DNA of 41,774 nucleotides from CAZPBC01 sp964584775 (GTDB lineage: Bacteria; Chlamydiota; Chlamydiia; Chlamydiales; SLFE01), in contig CAZPBC010000015.1 in NCBI GenBank assembly GCA_964584775.1, forward strand, positions 1 to 41,774, read 5' to 3'. A model generated the notes under the pieces. That model was not told the origin of the DNA. It searched no databases and saw nothing but the letters and a program-made list of their open reading frames with translations. The position numbers and the translations under genes were made by a program. Below, piece after piece: positions 15,811-24,634 of the stretch; position 1 is the stretch's first letter; each line of letters begins with the position of its first letter.

Positions 15811-16359
15811 ATGGCTGTCACAAAAGCTGATGAGAAAAAACCCGTAGCTCTAGAGGGAGATCTTCCCCTCTTTCAGCAAAAGGGTCAGTATGCTCCCCTT
15901 TCGACGCTCGACAAAAAAGTCGATGAAATGATGATCCAGTGGCTTGCAATCTATGCTGAGCTCTTCGCGCGAGAAAGTGAACAGGCTCACCACCGCTGGG
16001 CTAAATCCGACACACGGAAAAAAATGACAGAGTCGATTGATGCAACAACAGGCTCTTGGGGCTTTAAGCTGAAGTCAGTCATGGAAATCGGAGCTGCGAT
16101 CGCTTTTGCAGCGGCGGGTCTGGGTAAAGCCGGAAAAACAGCCTCAACGCTCGGAAAAGCCCTCCAGTCTATGGGAGGAGTTCCAGGAGCCGTCCATGAG
16201 CGCCATAAAAATGAAGCACAGCTCGAACACCGCTTTGTCCAAGCAGAGAGAGATGATGTGGCGGGACGTGTGAGAGAGGCTCAGCAACGGATGCAAGAAC
16301 TCCTTCGTCAGCTCGACCGCTTTGCAGATGACCGAAAAAGCCTTGCTCGCGGGAACTAA
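15811..16359 (+). CDS. Candidate type III secretion minor translocator (SctB-like)
   Basis: A 182-residue protein without signal peptide. One moderately hydrophobic segment lies around residues 90-105 (IGAAIAFAAAGLG), followed by a Gly-rich stretch and a carboxy-terminal amphipathic coiled coil (145-175, VREAQQRMQELLRQLDRF). One membrane segment plus a carboxy-terminal amphipathic helix is the pattern of YopD/EspB/SseD. It starts 16 bases after the preceding gene with TTAGGAG upstream. Its TAA stop overlaps the TAG stop of the converging methyltransferase gene. No family assignment is possible by eye; the call depends on the cassette. Confidence 0.5.
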   Translation: MAVTKADEKKPVALEGDLPLFQQKGQYAPLSTLDKKVDEMMIQWLAIYAELFARESEQAHHRWAKSDTRKKMTESIDATTGSWGFKLKSVMEIGAAIAFAAAGLGKAGKTASTLGKALQSMGGVPGAVHERHKNEAQLEHRFVQAERDDVAGRVREAQQRMQELLRQLDRFADDRKSLARGN

Positions 16360-17003
16360 TTTTTCTCTTCTAGATAGACCGTCGCCTCGCCCCAGGGAAA
16401 AGCGACGGTTTTTTCTTTCAAAATTTTGTAACTCCCCTCTTGATCGTACTCTGAGAGAGCAAAGCTGACAGTTAAAAAGCGCGACCCGCCTGGAAGAGAT
16501 TCAAACCGTTTCAGGAGCTGATTAATCTCTTGGTCGGTGAGCGTGATAAGATAGAGATAGTAGAGTGCTTTTTCCGTAAATTTTTCGTGGAGAATCTGTG
16601 CTTCTCTAAACTCTAGATCGGAAATCTTTAAAAGGTTTTGCACCCACTGAGCTCTTTCAACAAAGAGAGGAAGGTTATCGAGACCCAGGACATGGGCTTC
16701 TCGGATCAGGCGAAACCAGAAGGCGACTTTCCCGCGCCCACAACCCAGGTCGACGACCTTTTCTCCTTCTTGACAACCTGCTAAAGTGGCTAGCTCCTCG
16801 AGGGCTGCATAAGGCGTCTCCCCGTAGGGCTCACGACGTTTCTTTCTCAAGATGCGAAAGGGCGTTTGAAAAAAATAGAGGAGAAAAAGCAAAAGCGCTG
16901 AGAGGAGGAGTTTGGGACGATGAAGATGACGCAGTAGATAGAAGAAGTCATAAAAGAGATAGAGGCGGGCGCGTAAAGCCAGCGTCAATGCATGATGGTC
17001 CAT
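16356..17003 (-). CDS. Membrane-anchored class I SAM-dependent methyltransferase
   Basis: About 215 residues. An amino-terminal hydrophobic stretch (LLLSALLLFLLYFFQ) with nearby Arg/Lys suggests one membrane anchor, and a Rossmann methyltransferase core follows with motif I VVDLGCGRGKVAFWF and an acidic strand-2 end VLGLDN. The substrate is unknown. Two starts are possible: 17036 or 17003. The latter is preferred because GGGGGA lies 6 bases upstream and it overlaps mgtE less (19 bp against 52 bp). It is the last gene after the TPR protein and mgtE on this strand. Proteins of this type in other bacteria are generally uncharacterised. Confidence 0.7.
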   Translation of the reverse strand: MDHHALTLALRARLYLFYDFFYLLRHLHRPKLLLSALLLFLLYFFQTPFRILRKKRREPYGETPYAALEELATLAGCQEGEKVVDLGCGRGKVAFWFRLIREAHVLGLDNLPLFVERAQWVQNLLKISDLEFREAQILHEKFTEKALYYLYLITLTDQEINQLLKRFESLPGGSRFLTVSFALSEYDQEGSYKILKEKTVAFPWGEATVYLEEKN

Positions 17004-18472
17004 GAGATCCCCCACGCGGTGAGAATAAAAATCCACGCGCTCATGACATCATTGAAAGCCGTCACAATGGGTCCTGCTGCTACAGCGGGGTCAAATCCCA
17101 TTTTTTCAAAGGCAAAGGGCGCTGTACTTCCAAGTGTCGTAGAGGCAACACACGCACCGAAGATCCCAAAGCAAACGGTCATCGAAATTGCGAGTGGAGG
17201 AGAGACTTTGAGGAGTGTAGGATCGAGAAGTTGAAAGCCCATGGAATTGATGAGATAGACGACCCCACCGGAAAGAAGACCGAAGACCAGTCCAATCATT
17301 AAGCCTACTGAGACCTCACGCATGATGGCATGGGACCGCGTTTTATAGGTCAACTCCCCCGTCGACATACTCCTGACAAGCAGGGTACTACACTGGATAC
17401 CAACGTTGCCCGAGAGCCCTGCAATTAAGGGAACAAAAAGCGGAACGAAGATGAACCACTCTCGGCCTGCGAAAAGTCCCAAACTGGTGGCGTTGATGAG
17501 TCCTGCAAAGAGCGTGACAACGAGCCAAGGGGCACGCCAGAAGAAACGTCTTAAGGTCGATTCATGCTCATCGAAATCCTCGGCGGTACCGGCGATGCTT
17601 GCAATCGTGTCATCCATCATGTCTTTCATCGCTTCGACAGCCGCTTCGAAAGAGATCACTCCAATCAGTTGGTGGTACTCATCGATCACAGGCAGAGAGG
17701 AGAGTTCGTAACGTTCCATGATATCGACGACTTCATCGCGGCTCGTATCGATAGAAACCATGTGGTAGACCGGTTGCATCACTTGTCGGATTGGAAGATC
17801 AGGAGGATTGATAATGAGATTGCGTTCAGGCACGAAACCGACGAGCTCGTCATAGTCATTCAACACGTAAATCATCCCAGAAATATTGACCCCTGGCATC
17901 GAACGGACTTTTGCAGCCACATCAGCGATGGTGGTATTCATATGGAAAGCAAAATACTCATCGGACATCAGCCGCGCAGCACTGTCTCGATCGTGCTTTT
18001 GGAGCTCTTTGAGCTTTTCCCTGGTCCTTGGAGCGAGCTTCTCGAAGATGCGCTTGTAGCGTCGATCAGAGAGGTCATCCACCATCCAAACAAGTTCATT
18101 GGGGGGAACGGCGGTCATCAGTTCCACAATGCGCTTGTCTGTCATATGGCGGAAGAGCAGCGTGCGGGTACCGCTCGAAGCATGGGTCAGGAAGATAATC
18201 TTCGCTTCTTCGTCCGGAAGGTTGTCGAAGAGGACCAGGCGTGCCTGGGAAGGAAGCCTGGTCGCAGCATAAGCTAAGTCAATCGGATCGTGCTCGTCAG
18301 CAATCTTAGCCACTTCATGGAGCATCACCTGTAGGGTCTGCTCATGAAAAGCACTTTCGAGCTTCTCGTTGAGGAGATCGTCCAGCTGACCCGTACGCAT
18401 TTCCAGCGGCGAACCACTATGCACTTTCGGAATCAACACATCCACGTTATGTCGGTGATCATCAACAGCCAT
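16985..18472 (-). CDS. mgtE: Magnesium transporter MgtE
   Basis: A 495-residue magnesium channel. Order of domains: an amino-terminal helical superhelix (about 30-150, with repeats such as FDNLPDEEAKIIF), a pair of CBS domains (about 155-275) that sense cytoplasmic magnesium, a linker helix and five membrane helices (about 305-490). Signature residues appear in GLSGNVGIQCSTLLVRSM and in the final helix region VAAGPIVTAFNDVMS. The protein ends at about the usual position. It is followed by the overlapping methyltransferase gene and preceded, 32 bp away, by the TPR gene, an arrangement similar to the mgtE neighbourhood I recall from Chlamydia trachomatis. Confidence 0.95.
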   Translation of the reverse strand: MAVDDHRHNVDVLIPKVHSGSPLEMRTGQLDDLLNEKLESAFHEQTLQVMLHEVAKIADEHDPIDLAYAATRLPSQARLVLFDNLPDEEAKIIFLTHASSGTRTLLFRHMTDKRIVELMTAVPPNELVWMVDDLSDRRYKRIFEKLAPRTREKLKELQKHDRDSAARLMSDEYFAFHMNTTIADVAAKVRSMPGVNISGMIYVLNDYDELVGFVPERNLIINPPDLPIRQVMQPVYHMVSIDTSRDEVVDIMERYELSSLPVIDEYHQLIGVISFEAAVEAMKDMMDDTIASIAGTAEDFDEHESTLRRFFWRAPWLVVTLFAGLINATSLGLFAGREWFIFVPLFVPLIAGLSGNVGIQCSTLLVRSMSTGELTYKTRSHAIMREVSVGLMIGLVFGLLSGGVVYLINSMGFQLLDPTLLKVSPPLAISMTVCFGIFGACVASTTLGSTAPFAFEKMGFDPAVAAGPIVTAFNDVMSAWIFILTAWGISWTIMH

Positions 18473-18504
18473 GCCTGGATTTTAAGGGTTTGAGGGGTAA
18501 ATGT

Positions 18505-20562
18505 CTACTCAGATAACCGGCTGACAAACTGCTGGAAAACGGGCGTGTTTTTGAGTTCTCTGAGCCACTCGTCGTGGACCAGGTCTTCAATGGGTGGAAG
18601 GGCCCCTAGCTGATGGGCTCTTTCGAAGAAGCTGACCGCTAGATCAAAGTGGTTTAGCCAGGAATGAAGACATCCTAAAAAGTAAAGCGCCAGTGGATTA
18701 CCAAGAGCAGCAGACTGCGTCAATTTCTCCTCAGCCTCTTTCACCAGCTTATCGCAGGCGTGGGCGTGCGCCGGGTCGTGAATGGTCTCTGCAAGGTGCA
18801 TGAGGGAGATCCCCCACTCCAAGTAGACAGCATCGTCTTCTGGATCCTCCTCTGCCAACTCTTCAAAAAGATCGATCGAGCGGTGGAAACACTCGACCTC
18901 ACCGACCGCCTGTCCGAGGTGATTGAATGTCACGGCGAGCTGAAACTTCGCAGGCAGGTGGCTCGGGTCGATCACCAATGCCTGGGAGAGCGCACGGATC
19001 GACTTTTCGTAATTTTTTTCGTCTTCGGCAAAGTCACCTAAGATGTCTAAAGCGGTTCCCCAGTTAAAAAACCAGTCAGCGCTAAGTAGTGATCCCCCGG
19101 GATGCAAGTGAAAGAGGCGGATCGCGTGCTCAAACTTCTCCGAAGCCATTTCGATCCACTCCACCTCTGAAGTGATCTCCCCCATTTTCATCAAAACAAC
19201 TCCCCACTCGTTCCAAAACTGAGGAGACATTTCGACTTCAAACTCCGTGACACGGGAGTAATATTGTAGGGCTTTGTCGAGAAATTCTGCAGAATCTGTC
19301 AAGCGTCCCATTAAATGGTAGCTGAGAGCCAAACCATGCCAGAGGTCGGGGTTCATGCGGTCAAGAGAGAGACCAAAGCTAAACTTTTCCACAGCCTTTT
19401 CGAGATGCTCACACTCTTCGAAGTAACGGCCCAGCTCAATGTTCACACGGCCCACAACCAACCAGTGCTCGGGATTTTCAGGTTCCAATTCAATCACACG
19501 GTGGATCATGAGCTCCGCCCACTTGAGGTAGTCGAGACGCTCGAGCATCGTACCGAGGATCATCTGTGCCTCTGCCCAGCGGCTGAGAATGGTAGGAGAG
19601 TCGTGCTTGATGGCATTGGCTTTTAGAAATTTATCCAAAGAGGCTTCGATGAGCTTTTGGCTTGACTTAGCTTTTCCTGTTTCAAAAAGAAGAAAAGCCC
19701 ACTTAAACCAAAGCGTGTGGTCTTCGTCGTTGAGGTTGACTGCCTGCTCAAAGGCTTTGTGAGAAGAGTAAAAGTAGCGCTCCTCCCCTTTCAGTTCCCA
19801 TAACTTCTCGTCAGTACAAGCTAAATTGAACCAACCTTCGTATAGGGTGGGTTCTGCATCGACCACTTTTTGGTAAAGAGAGGAGGCGTGTTCAAAGTAG
19901 TCGACCCGGTCTACAAGACAAGCAAGATCCACAAGCACGTTCCCATAGTCGTTCCAGAAAGTCGCGCCCGAAAGCTCGAGCTCGTCAGCACGGGAGTAGT
20001 GCTGGCAGACTTTCACGAAATCTGCAGCCTCACCTGATGAGCGAGCAATATAGTGCCAGCAAAGCCCCCAATACCAGAAAAGGTGCGGCTCAGGCTGTTT
20101 GATAAAATCGGGTAGATGACTGGCCTTTTCATAAAGCTTGTCAGCTCTTTGAAAGTAGCTTCCATCTTCGTTTTGAAGACCGATCTCAACAAGGGTGTTG
20201 GCGTAAATGGTCAGAGCGGGAAGGTACCCTGGCTCTTTTTGAAGGATTTTTTCGCAAATTTCACAGGCGATCGGAAGGTTCTCCAGTTCGGTGCTCTGAG
20301 TCGCGTAGGCAACGGCTTGGCGTAAAAGAAGGTCGCGGTCATCGGGAAGCAGTTGATTCGCTCGGTCAAAAGAGACAAGAGGACCAGGAAAGCCACTTTC
20401 CAGCTCTTTCTCACCTTGCATAATAAACATTTTTGCAAGGGTCTCTCGATCATCTTTGGAGAGAGAGTCCCACGACTTTGGATCTGAGTGGGGAATCAGT
20501 AAATCAAAATTTTGACTTGTAACAAGTTTGTGGTAAGTCTCTTGTATCGGCTGTCGTGTCAT
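18505..20562 (-). CDS. TPR-repeat protein, conserved chlamydial type
   Basis: A 685-residue soluble protein made almost entirely of degenerate tetratricopeptide repeats. Repeating units contain patterns such as Trp-x-x-x-Gly/Ala and Asp/Asn-Pro, for example EPENPEHWLVVGRV, DRMNPDLWHGLALSYH and DPSHLPAKFQLAVTFNHLGQ. There is no signal peptide, enzyme domain or membrane segment. TPR proteins act as scaffolds or chaperones; in Chlamydiae some serve type III secretion, but nothing here shows that directly. It is first in the minus-strand run with mgtE. Function is not recognised. Confidence 0.8.
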   Translation of the reverse strand: MTRQPIQETYHKLVTSQNFDLLIPHSDPKSWDSLSKDDRETLAKMFIMQGEKELESGFPGPLVSFDRANQLLPDDRDLLLRQAVAYATQSTELENLPIACEICEKILQKEPGYLPALTIYANTLVEIGLQNEDGSYFQRADKLYEKASHLPDFIKQPEPHLFWYWGLCWHYIARSSGEAADFVKVCQHYSRADELELSGATFWNDYGNVLVDLACLVDRVDYFEHASSLYQKVVDAEPTLYEGWFNLACTDEKLWELKGEERYFYSSHKAFEQAVNLNDEDHTLWFKWAFLLFETGKAKSSQKLIEASLDKFLKANAIKHDSPTILSRWAEAQMILGTMLERLDYLKWAELMIHRVIELEPENPEHWLVVGRVNIELGRYFEECEHLEKAVEKFSFGLSLDRMNPDLWHGLALSYHLMGRLTDSAEFLDKALQYYSRVTEFEVEMSPQFWNEWGVVLMKMGEITSEVEWIEMASEKFEHAIRLFHLHPGGSLLSADWFFNWGTALDILGDFAEDEKNYEKSIRALSQALVIDPSHLPAKFQLAVTFNHLGQAVGEVECFHRSIDLFEELAEEDPEDDAVYLEWGISLMHLAETIHDPAHAHACDKLVKEAEEKLTQSAALGNPLALYFLGCLHSWLNHFDLAVSFFERAHQLGALPPIEDLVHDEWLRELKNTPVFQQFVSRLSE

Positions 20563-20589
20563 AGGAACCTTCTTGTAACCTTAAGGCAC

Positions 20590-20618
20590 ACAGTATCTAT
20601 GGTAGAGATTTTTGACAA
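20590..20618 (-). promoter_or_regulatory. Weak candidate promoter of the TPR-mgtE operon
   Basis: On the minus strand TTGTCA (20613-20618) and TACTGT (20590-20595) are 17 bases apart, upstream of the TPR gene. The -35 is good (5 of 6), the -10 poor. On the plus strand the overlapping TTGACA (20612-20617) could be a -35 for yidC but has no clear -10. This 194-bp intergenic region must drive both genes. Confidence 0.25.
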
Positions 20619-20756
20619 CTGAACGAAATGCGCCTACCCCATAAGCTCTTGATTATAAGTAGCAAACCCGTAAAAGTCAACGAGCTACGTAGGGCTAAAG
20701 TTTGCTTGTAAAGCCTCTGATCTGCTACTCTTCCTCAAAAAAAATGGTTTTTTGAA

Positions 20757-23189
20757 ATGGATAAGCGCACTCTTTATTTTATCGTAGCAATGTCACTCAC
20801 CCTCTTCGGGGTCAACACCTTCTTTGCCTATATGGATCAAGGGCGGATGGCCGAATGGAAGAAGAAAGAGGAGGCGAAGCAAAAACAGAAGGATGCTGAG
20901 CTCAAGAGCCTGATCCAAGAAAAGAGTGTCTCTCTTTCAGCGATCCCACTTGTCGACGTGGAGAGTAGAAAGGTCCTCGCTCTTGACGGCTTCCTTTTCT
21001 CGATTCAAGAGAAGGACTCACTTCCTGAGACACTCAATCACAACCAGACGACTTATACACTTGTATCGAAGAAGAGTGAGAAAGGAGACCTCGTTGCTTG
21101 GAAAGCAAACCAAGCCGGGACAGCTCCCCTCAAACGCCTACCCCCAGTCGGAACCTTCGAACTGCAGCTCGTCTCTCTAGATCAAGATTCGAGTGTCGTT
21201 TTTGCTGAATACCGCAGCGGAATCGCAGAGATTCCTGCGTTTAAATTTGAGTCACCCAAAAGTGCCCACTACCTGGCTCTCTACCGCCAAGGAAACAGCT
21301 GGGAAGTTGTCGGAGTCTACCATGCGAAAGACAATTTTTTTGCGAATTTGAGCCAATTTCCCGACCTCAGCCCACTAATCCAAGCAAAAGAAGAGGTTGC
21401 TGACTACAAAGAAGCTGCGGGAGAAGAGAACTTTTACGTTCTGGAAAATAGCTTCCAACAGCTGGTCTTTTCCACAAAAGGCGGCTCCCTCGCTGAGATC
21501 AACCTCCCCTTTAAATCCGAGACCAACCAACTCAGTGTGGTCCGTGAGGTACAGAGTGACCGGGATATTTTAAAAGATAACCCACAGAATGCTTACTTCC
21601 CTTCTGGAGGTTTTTATACGATCAACGAAAAGGGAGAAAAAGTTCACCGGGATATGGGAACTCTTGGCGGCTATTACCCCCTCCTTCGACGAAGCCTCAT
21701 TGAGAAACCTCCCTATGAAACGATTGTCGTCCCTCCCAATTTCTACGGGGCGAACATCATCTCATCTAAATATGATGAAGTCGCCAGTCTGAACTACAAC
21801 GTCACGAAATTCACCAAAGATGAAATTGTGTTTGAGGCAAAGCAGCCCCACCGCCGCATCGTGAAACGTTTCCGCCTCCCGAATGAGTCGGAAAAGGCAC
21901 CTTACGTGATCGATCTCAACATTGAAGTGGAAGGAGATGCTAGAAACCTCTACCTGACAAGTGCGATCCCAGAAGTCGAGTGGATCAACGGAGCCATCGC
22001 ACCTGCTATCAAAAGCCGTATGACACGCCAAGGAGGGAAAGTCACTGTCGAGTCCATCTCACTCCCCTCTCCGGACTATAGAAGCAGCCAACCCCTTGAT
22101 TGGGTGACCAACTCAAACGGGTTTTTTGGAGTGATTCTCGATCCTCTCTTCACTCATGAGGTCGGCTTTAAAGCGAAGAAAGTCGCTGGAGACGTGGTTC
22201 CCTCAAGACTCTTGGTCATTGATCAGGAGTGGGAGCGTTTCAAAGCGAGCAAACTTCCTGGTTACGGGGTGTTGCTTCCTCTCAATAAAGAGGGTGGGAA
22301 AATGCACTACCGTATCTTTGCTGGTCCCTTTTCAACTCCGATCCTACGCCAAGTGGATGCCACATTCTCTGATCCGGAAACAGGCTACAATCCTGATTAC
22401 ATTTCTAGCCAATCGAGCCACGGCTGGTTTACCTTTATCTCTGAACCCTTCTCTAAATTTTTGATGATCCTGATGCGGTTCTTCCATAGCCTCACAGGAT
22501 CTTGGGGATTCTCGATCATTCTTCTGACTTTAGCACTGCGCGTGATGATCTACCCACTCACACAGTGGTCCTTCAAGTCGATGAAGAAAATGCAGGAGGT
22601 GGGCCCTCAAATTAAGAAGATCCAAGAGAAGTACAAGAGCGATCCCAAAAAGATGAACTTGGAGATGGCCGCACTCTATCGAGAAAAGGGAGTCAACCCT
22701 GTGTCTGGGTGTCTTCCTTTCCTGATCCAACTCCCCTTCCTTTTCGGAATGTTTGACCTCCTTAAGACCACCTTTGAGTTGCGAGGAGCCCCCTTCATCC
22801 CCGGCTGGATCAATGACCTTTCGGCACCAGACATTGTCTTCAGTTGGAACTACCCCATTTTCTTTATTGGCACAGAGTTCCACCTGCTACCGATCTTGAC
22901 AGCCCTTGTGATGCTTCTACAGATCCGCTTCACACAAGCAAAGAAAGATCCGAGTGAAATGACGGAACAAGAACGCTCACAACGCTCGATGACCTCCTTA
23001 ATTAGCCTGACTTTCGCCTTTTTATTCTATAATGCCCCTTCAGGCCTCTGTATCTACTGGATCTTTTCAACGCTCTTTGGACTCGTCCAACAGCGTTGGA
23101 CAAATGCCTCAGCAGACCCAAAACCTGTTGCTGCTGAAGTAGTTCCAGTTGAGGTGAGTAAAAAAGAGAAGCGGAAGAAGAAGAAATAA
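20757..23189 (+). CDS. yidC: Membrane protein insertase YidC
   Basis: Inserts proteins into the inner membrane, with or without Sec. The protein has 810 residues, longer than the E. coli form (about 548) but in line with the long chlamydial form. Layout: one amino-terminal membrane helix (about 5-25), a large periplasmic domain (about 30-555), then the conserved insertase core (about 570-765) with several membrane helices, including SWGFSIILLTLALRVMIYPL and NPVSGCLPFLIQLPFLFGM, and a basic Lys/Arg tail for ribosome contact. No good ribosome-binding site precedes the ATG at 20757. A 3-codon ATG-GTT-TTT-TGA reading frame lies immediately before it. A terminator follows the stop, so dnaA is probably transcribed separately. 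Confidence 0.96.
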   Translation: MDKRTLYFIVAMSLTLFGVNTFFAYMDQGRMAEWKKKEEAKQKQKDAELKSLIQEKSVSLSAIPLVDVESRKVLALDGFLFSIQEKDSLPETLNHNQTTYTLVSKKSEKGDLVAWKANQAGTAPLKRLPPVGTFELQLVSLDQDSSVVFAEYRSGIAEIPAFKFESPKSAHYLALYRQGNSWEVVGVYHAKDNFFANLSQFPDLSPLIQAKEEVADYKEAAGEENFYVLENSFQQLVFSTKGGSLAEINLPFKSETNQLSVVREVQSDRDILKDNPQNAYFPSGGFYTINEKGEKVHRDMGTLGGYYPLLRRSLIEKPPYETIVVPPNFYGANIISSKYDEVASLNYNVTKFTKDEIVFEAKQPHRRIVKRFRLPNESEKAPYVIDLNIEVEGDARNLYLTSAIPEVEWINGAIAPAIKSRMTRQGGKVTVESISLPSPDYRSSQPLDWVTNSNGFFGVILDPLFTHEVGFKAKKVAGDVVPSRLLVIDQEWERFKASKLPGYGVLLPLNKEGGKMHYRIFAGPFSTPILRQVDATFSDPETGYNPDYISSQSSHGWFTFISEPFSKFLMILMRFFHSLTGSWGFSIILLTLALRVMIYPLTQWSFKSMKKMQEVGPQIKKIQEKYKSDPKKMNLEMAALYREKGVNPVSGCLPFLIQLPFLFGMFDLLKTTFELRGAPFIPGWINDLSAPDIVFSWNYPIFFIGTEFHLLPILTALVMLLQIRFTQAKKDPSEMTEQERSQRSMTSLISLTFAFLFYNAPSGLCIYWIFSTLFGLVQQRWTNASADPKPVAAEVVPVEVSKKEKRKKKK

Positions 23190-23222
23190 CCGTGTGGGAA
23201 ACCCTGTTCACGGCTCTTTTTT
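23190..23222 (+). terminator. Rho-independent terminator after yidC
   Basis: CCGTG and CACGG arms (23190-23194, 23209-23213) with an internal GGG/CCC pairing, followed by CTCTTTTTT. It starts immediately after the yidC stop. Confidence 0.7.
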
Positions 23223-23260
23223 GATTGCATTTTCTAGGGCTTTTTTAGCAAAATGTCCCC

Positions 23261-24634
23261 ATGCGCGCCTGGGATACTTTTGTAAATAAACTGACCTTAT
23301 CATTAGGTCAATCAGTTGTCGACAAGTGGCTCACTCCTTTGAAGGTTGTCAAGTTTGACGCGGGAAACCTCTATCTTGAAGCTGAAACGGAATTTCAGAT
23401 CAGCTGGTTTGAGGAGCATGTGCGAAAGCTCGCTGAAGCTGAACTAGTCAATAACAACTTCCGCAAAATCAAAGTCCACCTCGGCCTCCCTGGACAATCG
23501 ACTCCCCCTAGAGGCAGGCGCCGCTTCTACCGCAATAAGAAAAAAGCGGCTGAAGAGAAGGCCCCCTCCCCTTTTCATTTGATCTTCGATGGCCTCGACC
23601 ACGAGATGACTTTTGAAAGCTACCATGAAACAGCTCCCAATGAGCTGGCTCACAAACTCCTTAAAGAGGTTGTCGCCTATGAGAAGGTGGGTAAAAAAGA
23701 TCCCAAGGGCTTTAATCCTATCTACCTTCACGGACTAAGCGGATCAGGAAAAACCCATTTATTGATGGCAACAGCCGCGGCGCTTCAGGCTCATGGTGTG
23801 AATGCAATGTATGTGCGCGCGGAAACCTTCACAAACCATGTCGTCCACGCCATCCGCTCTGCTGAAATGAGCTCCTTTAGAAAAACGTATCGAAAAGCCG
23901 ACGTCCTTTTGATTGACGACGCCGATGAATTTTCGAGAAAAGGGGCCACACAAGAAGAGCTTTTCCATACGTTCAACACCCTTCACCTTGAAAACAAGCA
24001 GATCGTCATCGCAGGAGCCCATGCACCGAAAGACCTCCAATTTGTGGAGCCTCGTTTGATGAGTCGATTTGAGTGGGGAATTGTCCTACCACTCCTTCCC
24101 CCAGCAGGAAAAGATCTAGAAGCCATCCTCGAGATGAAGCTCGAGAGCTACAACATCCAGTTAAACAAAAAAGCCAAAGAGTTTTTCCTCACCCATTTTG
24201 GCACCGGACCAGGCTCATTAACAAAAGCCCTTTCTGCACTCGCACTCCGTCTCCATATGGAGAAACGGACTCACGCCAGCGACCAACTCACCCCTAAAGC
24301 GCTTGAAGAGTTACTGAAGGATGTGATGGAAGAGGAGAAGAAGCTCCAAGTCACAACCGATAAAATCTTGTGGACTGTCGCAGAGACTTACGGTATTACC
24401 ACACAAGATATCGTGGGTAAATCTCAGACGAGAGACTCAAGCCTTCCTAGGCAACTCTCCATGTATCTCTGCCGAACGAAACTCAAGATGCCTTTTATCA
24501 AAATTGGAGACCTCTTTTCTCGAGACCACTCCACCGTCATGACTTCTGTGAAAAAAATCGATAAGCAGGTGAAGACAGGAAACCAAGAATTGATCTCAAC
24601 CCTCAACTCGATCACCCACAAACTCCACTCTTAA
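23261..24634 (+). CDS. dnaA: Chromosomal replication initiator protein DnaA
   Basis: A 457-residue AAA+ initiator that binds DnaA boxes at the origin. Domain I is at about 1-75 (VVDKWLTPLKV), a short linker follows, then AAA+ with Walker A GLSGSGKTHLL, Walker B DVLLIDDADEF and an arginine-containing VEPRLMSRFEWG. Domain IV carries the DNA-binding helix signature LPRQLSMYLCRTKLKMPF and FSRDHSTVMTSVKKI. Walker B is followed by Ala-Asp-Glu-Phe where many DnaA proteins have Ile-Gln-Phe, and the sensor-1 region reads VIAGAHAPKDL in place of a Ser-rich SSDRPP form, so it is a divergent copy. Chlamydiae usually have two dnaA genes; the one beside yidC is the copy I would expect here. Confidence 0.93.
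   Translation: MRAWDTFVNKLTLSLGQSVVDKWLTPLKVVKFDAGNLYLEAETEFQISWFEEHVRKLAEAELVNNNFRKIKVHLGLPGQSTPPRGRRRFYRNKKKAAEEKAPSPFHLIFDGLDHEMTFESYHETAPNELAHKLLKEVVAYEKVGKKDPKGFNPIYLHGLSGSGKTHLLMATAAALQAHGVNAMYVRAETFTNHVVHAIRSAEMSSFRKTYRKADVLLIDDADEFSRKGATQEELFHTFNTLHLENKQIVIAGAHAPKDLQFVEPRLMSRFEWGIVLPLLPPAGKDLEAILEMKLESYNIQLNKKAKEFFLTHFGTGPGSLTKALSALALRLHMEKRTHASDQLTPKALEELLKDVMEEEKKLQVTTDKILWTVAETYGITTQDIVGKSQTRDSSLPRQLSMYLCRTKLKMPFIKIGDLFSRDHSTVMTSVKKIDKQVKTGNQELISTLNSITHKLHS

Noticed and set aside
17564..18277. A 237-codon open frame antisense to mgtE
   Set aside because: It lies wholly inside the well-supported mgtE coding region in another frame, with no family features and no ribosome-binding site.
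20744..20755. Three-codon minicistron (ATG GTT TTT TGA) directly before yidC
   Set aside because: Could affect yidC translation, but such a short frame in an A/T-rich stretch is likely to occur by chance and has no ribosome-binding site.
23190..23260. Replication origin next to dnaA
   Set aside because: No cluster of DnaA boxes (TTATCCACA-like) was seen around dnaA, and in Chlamydiae the origin is usually not next to this gene.
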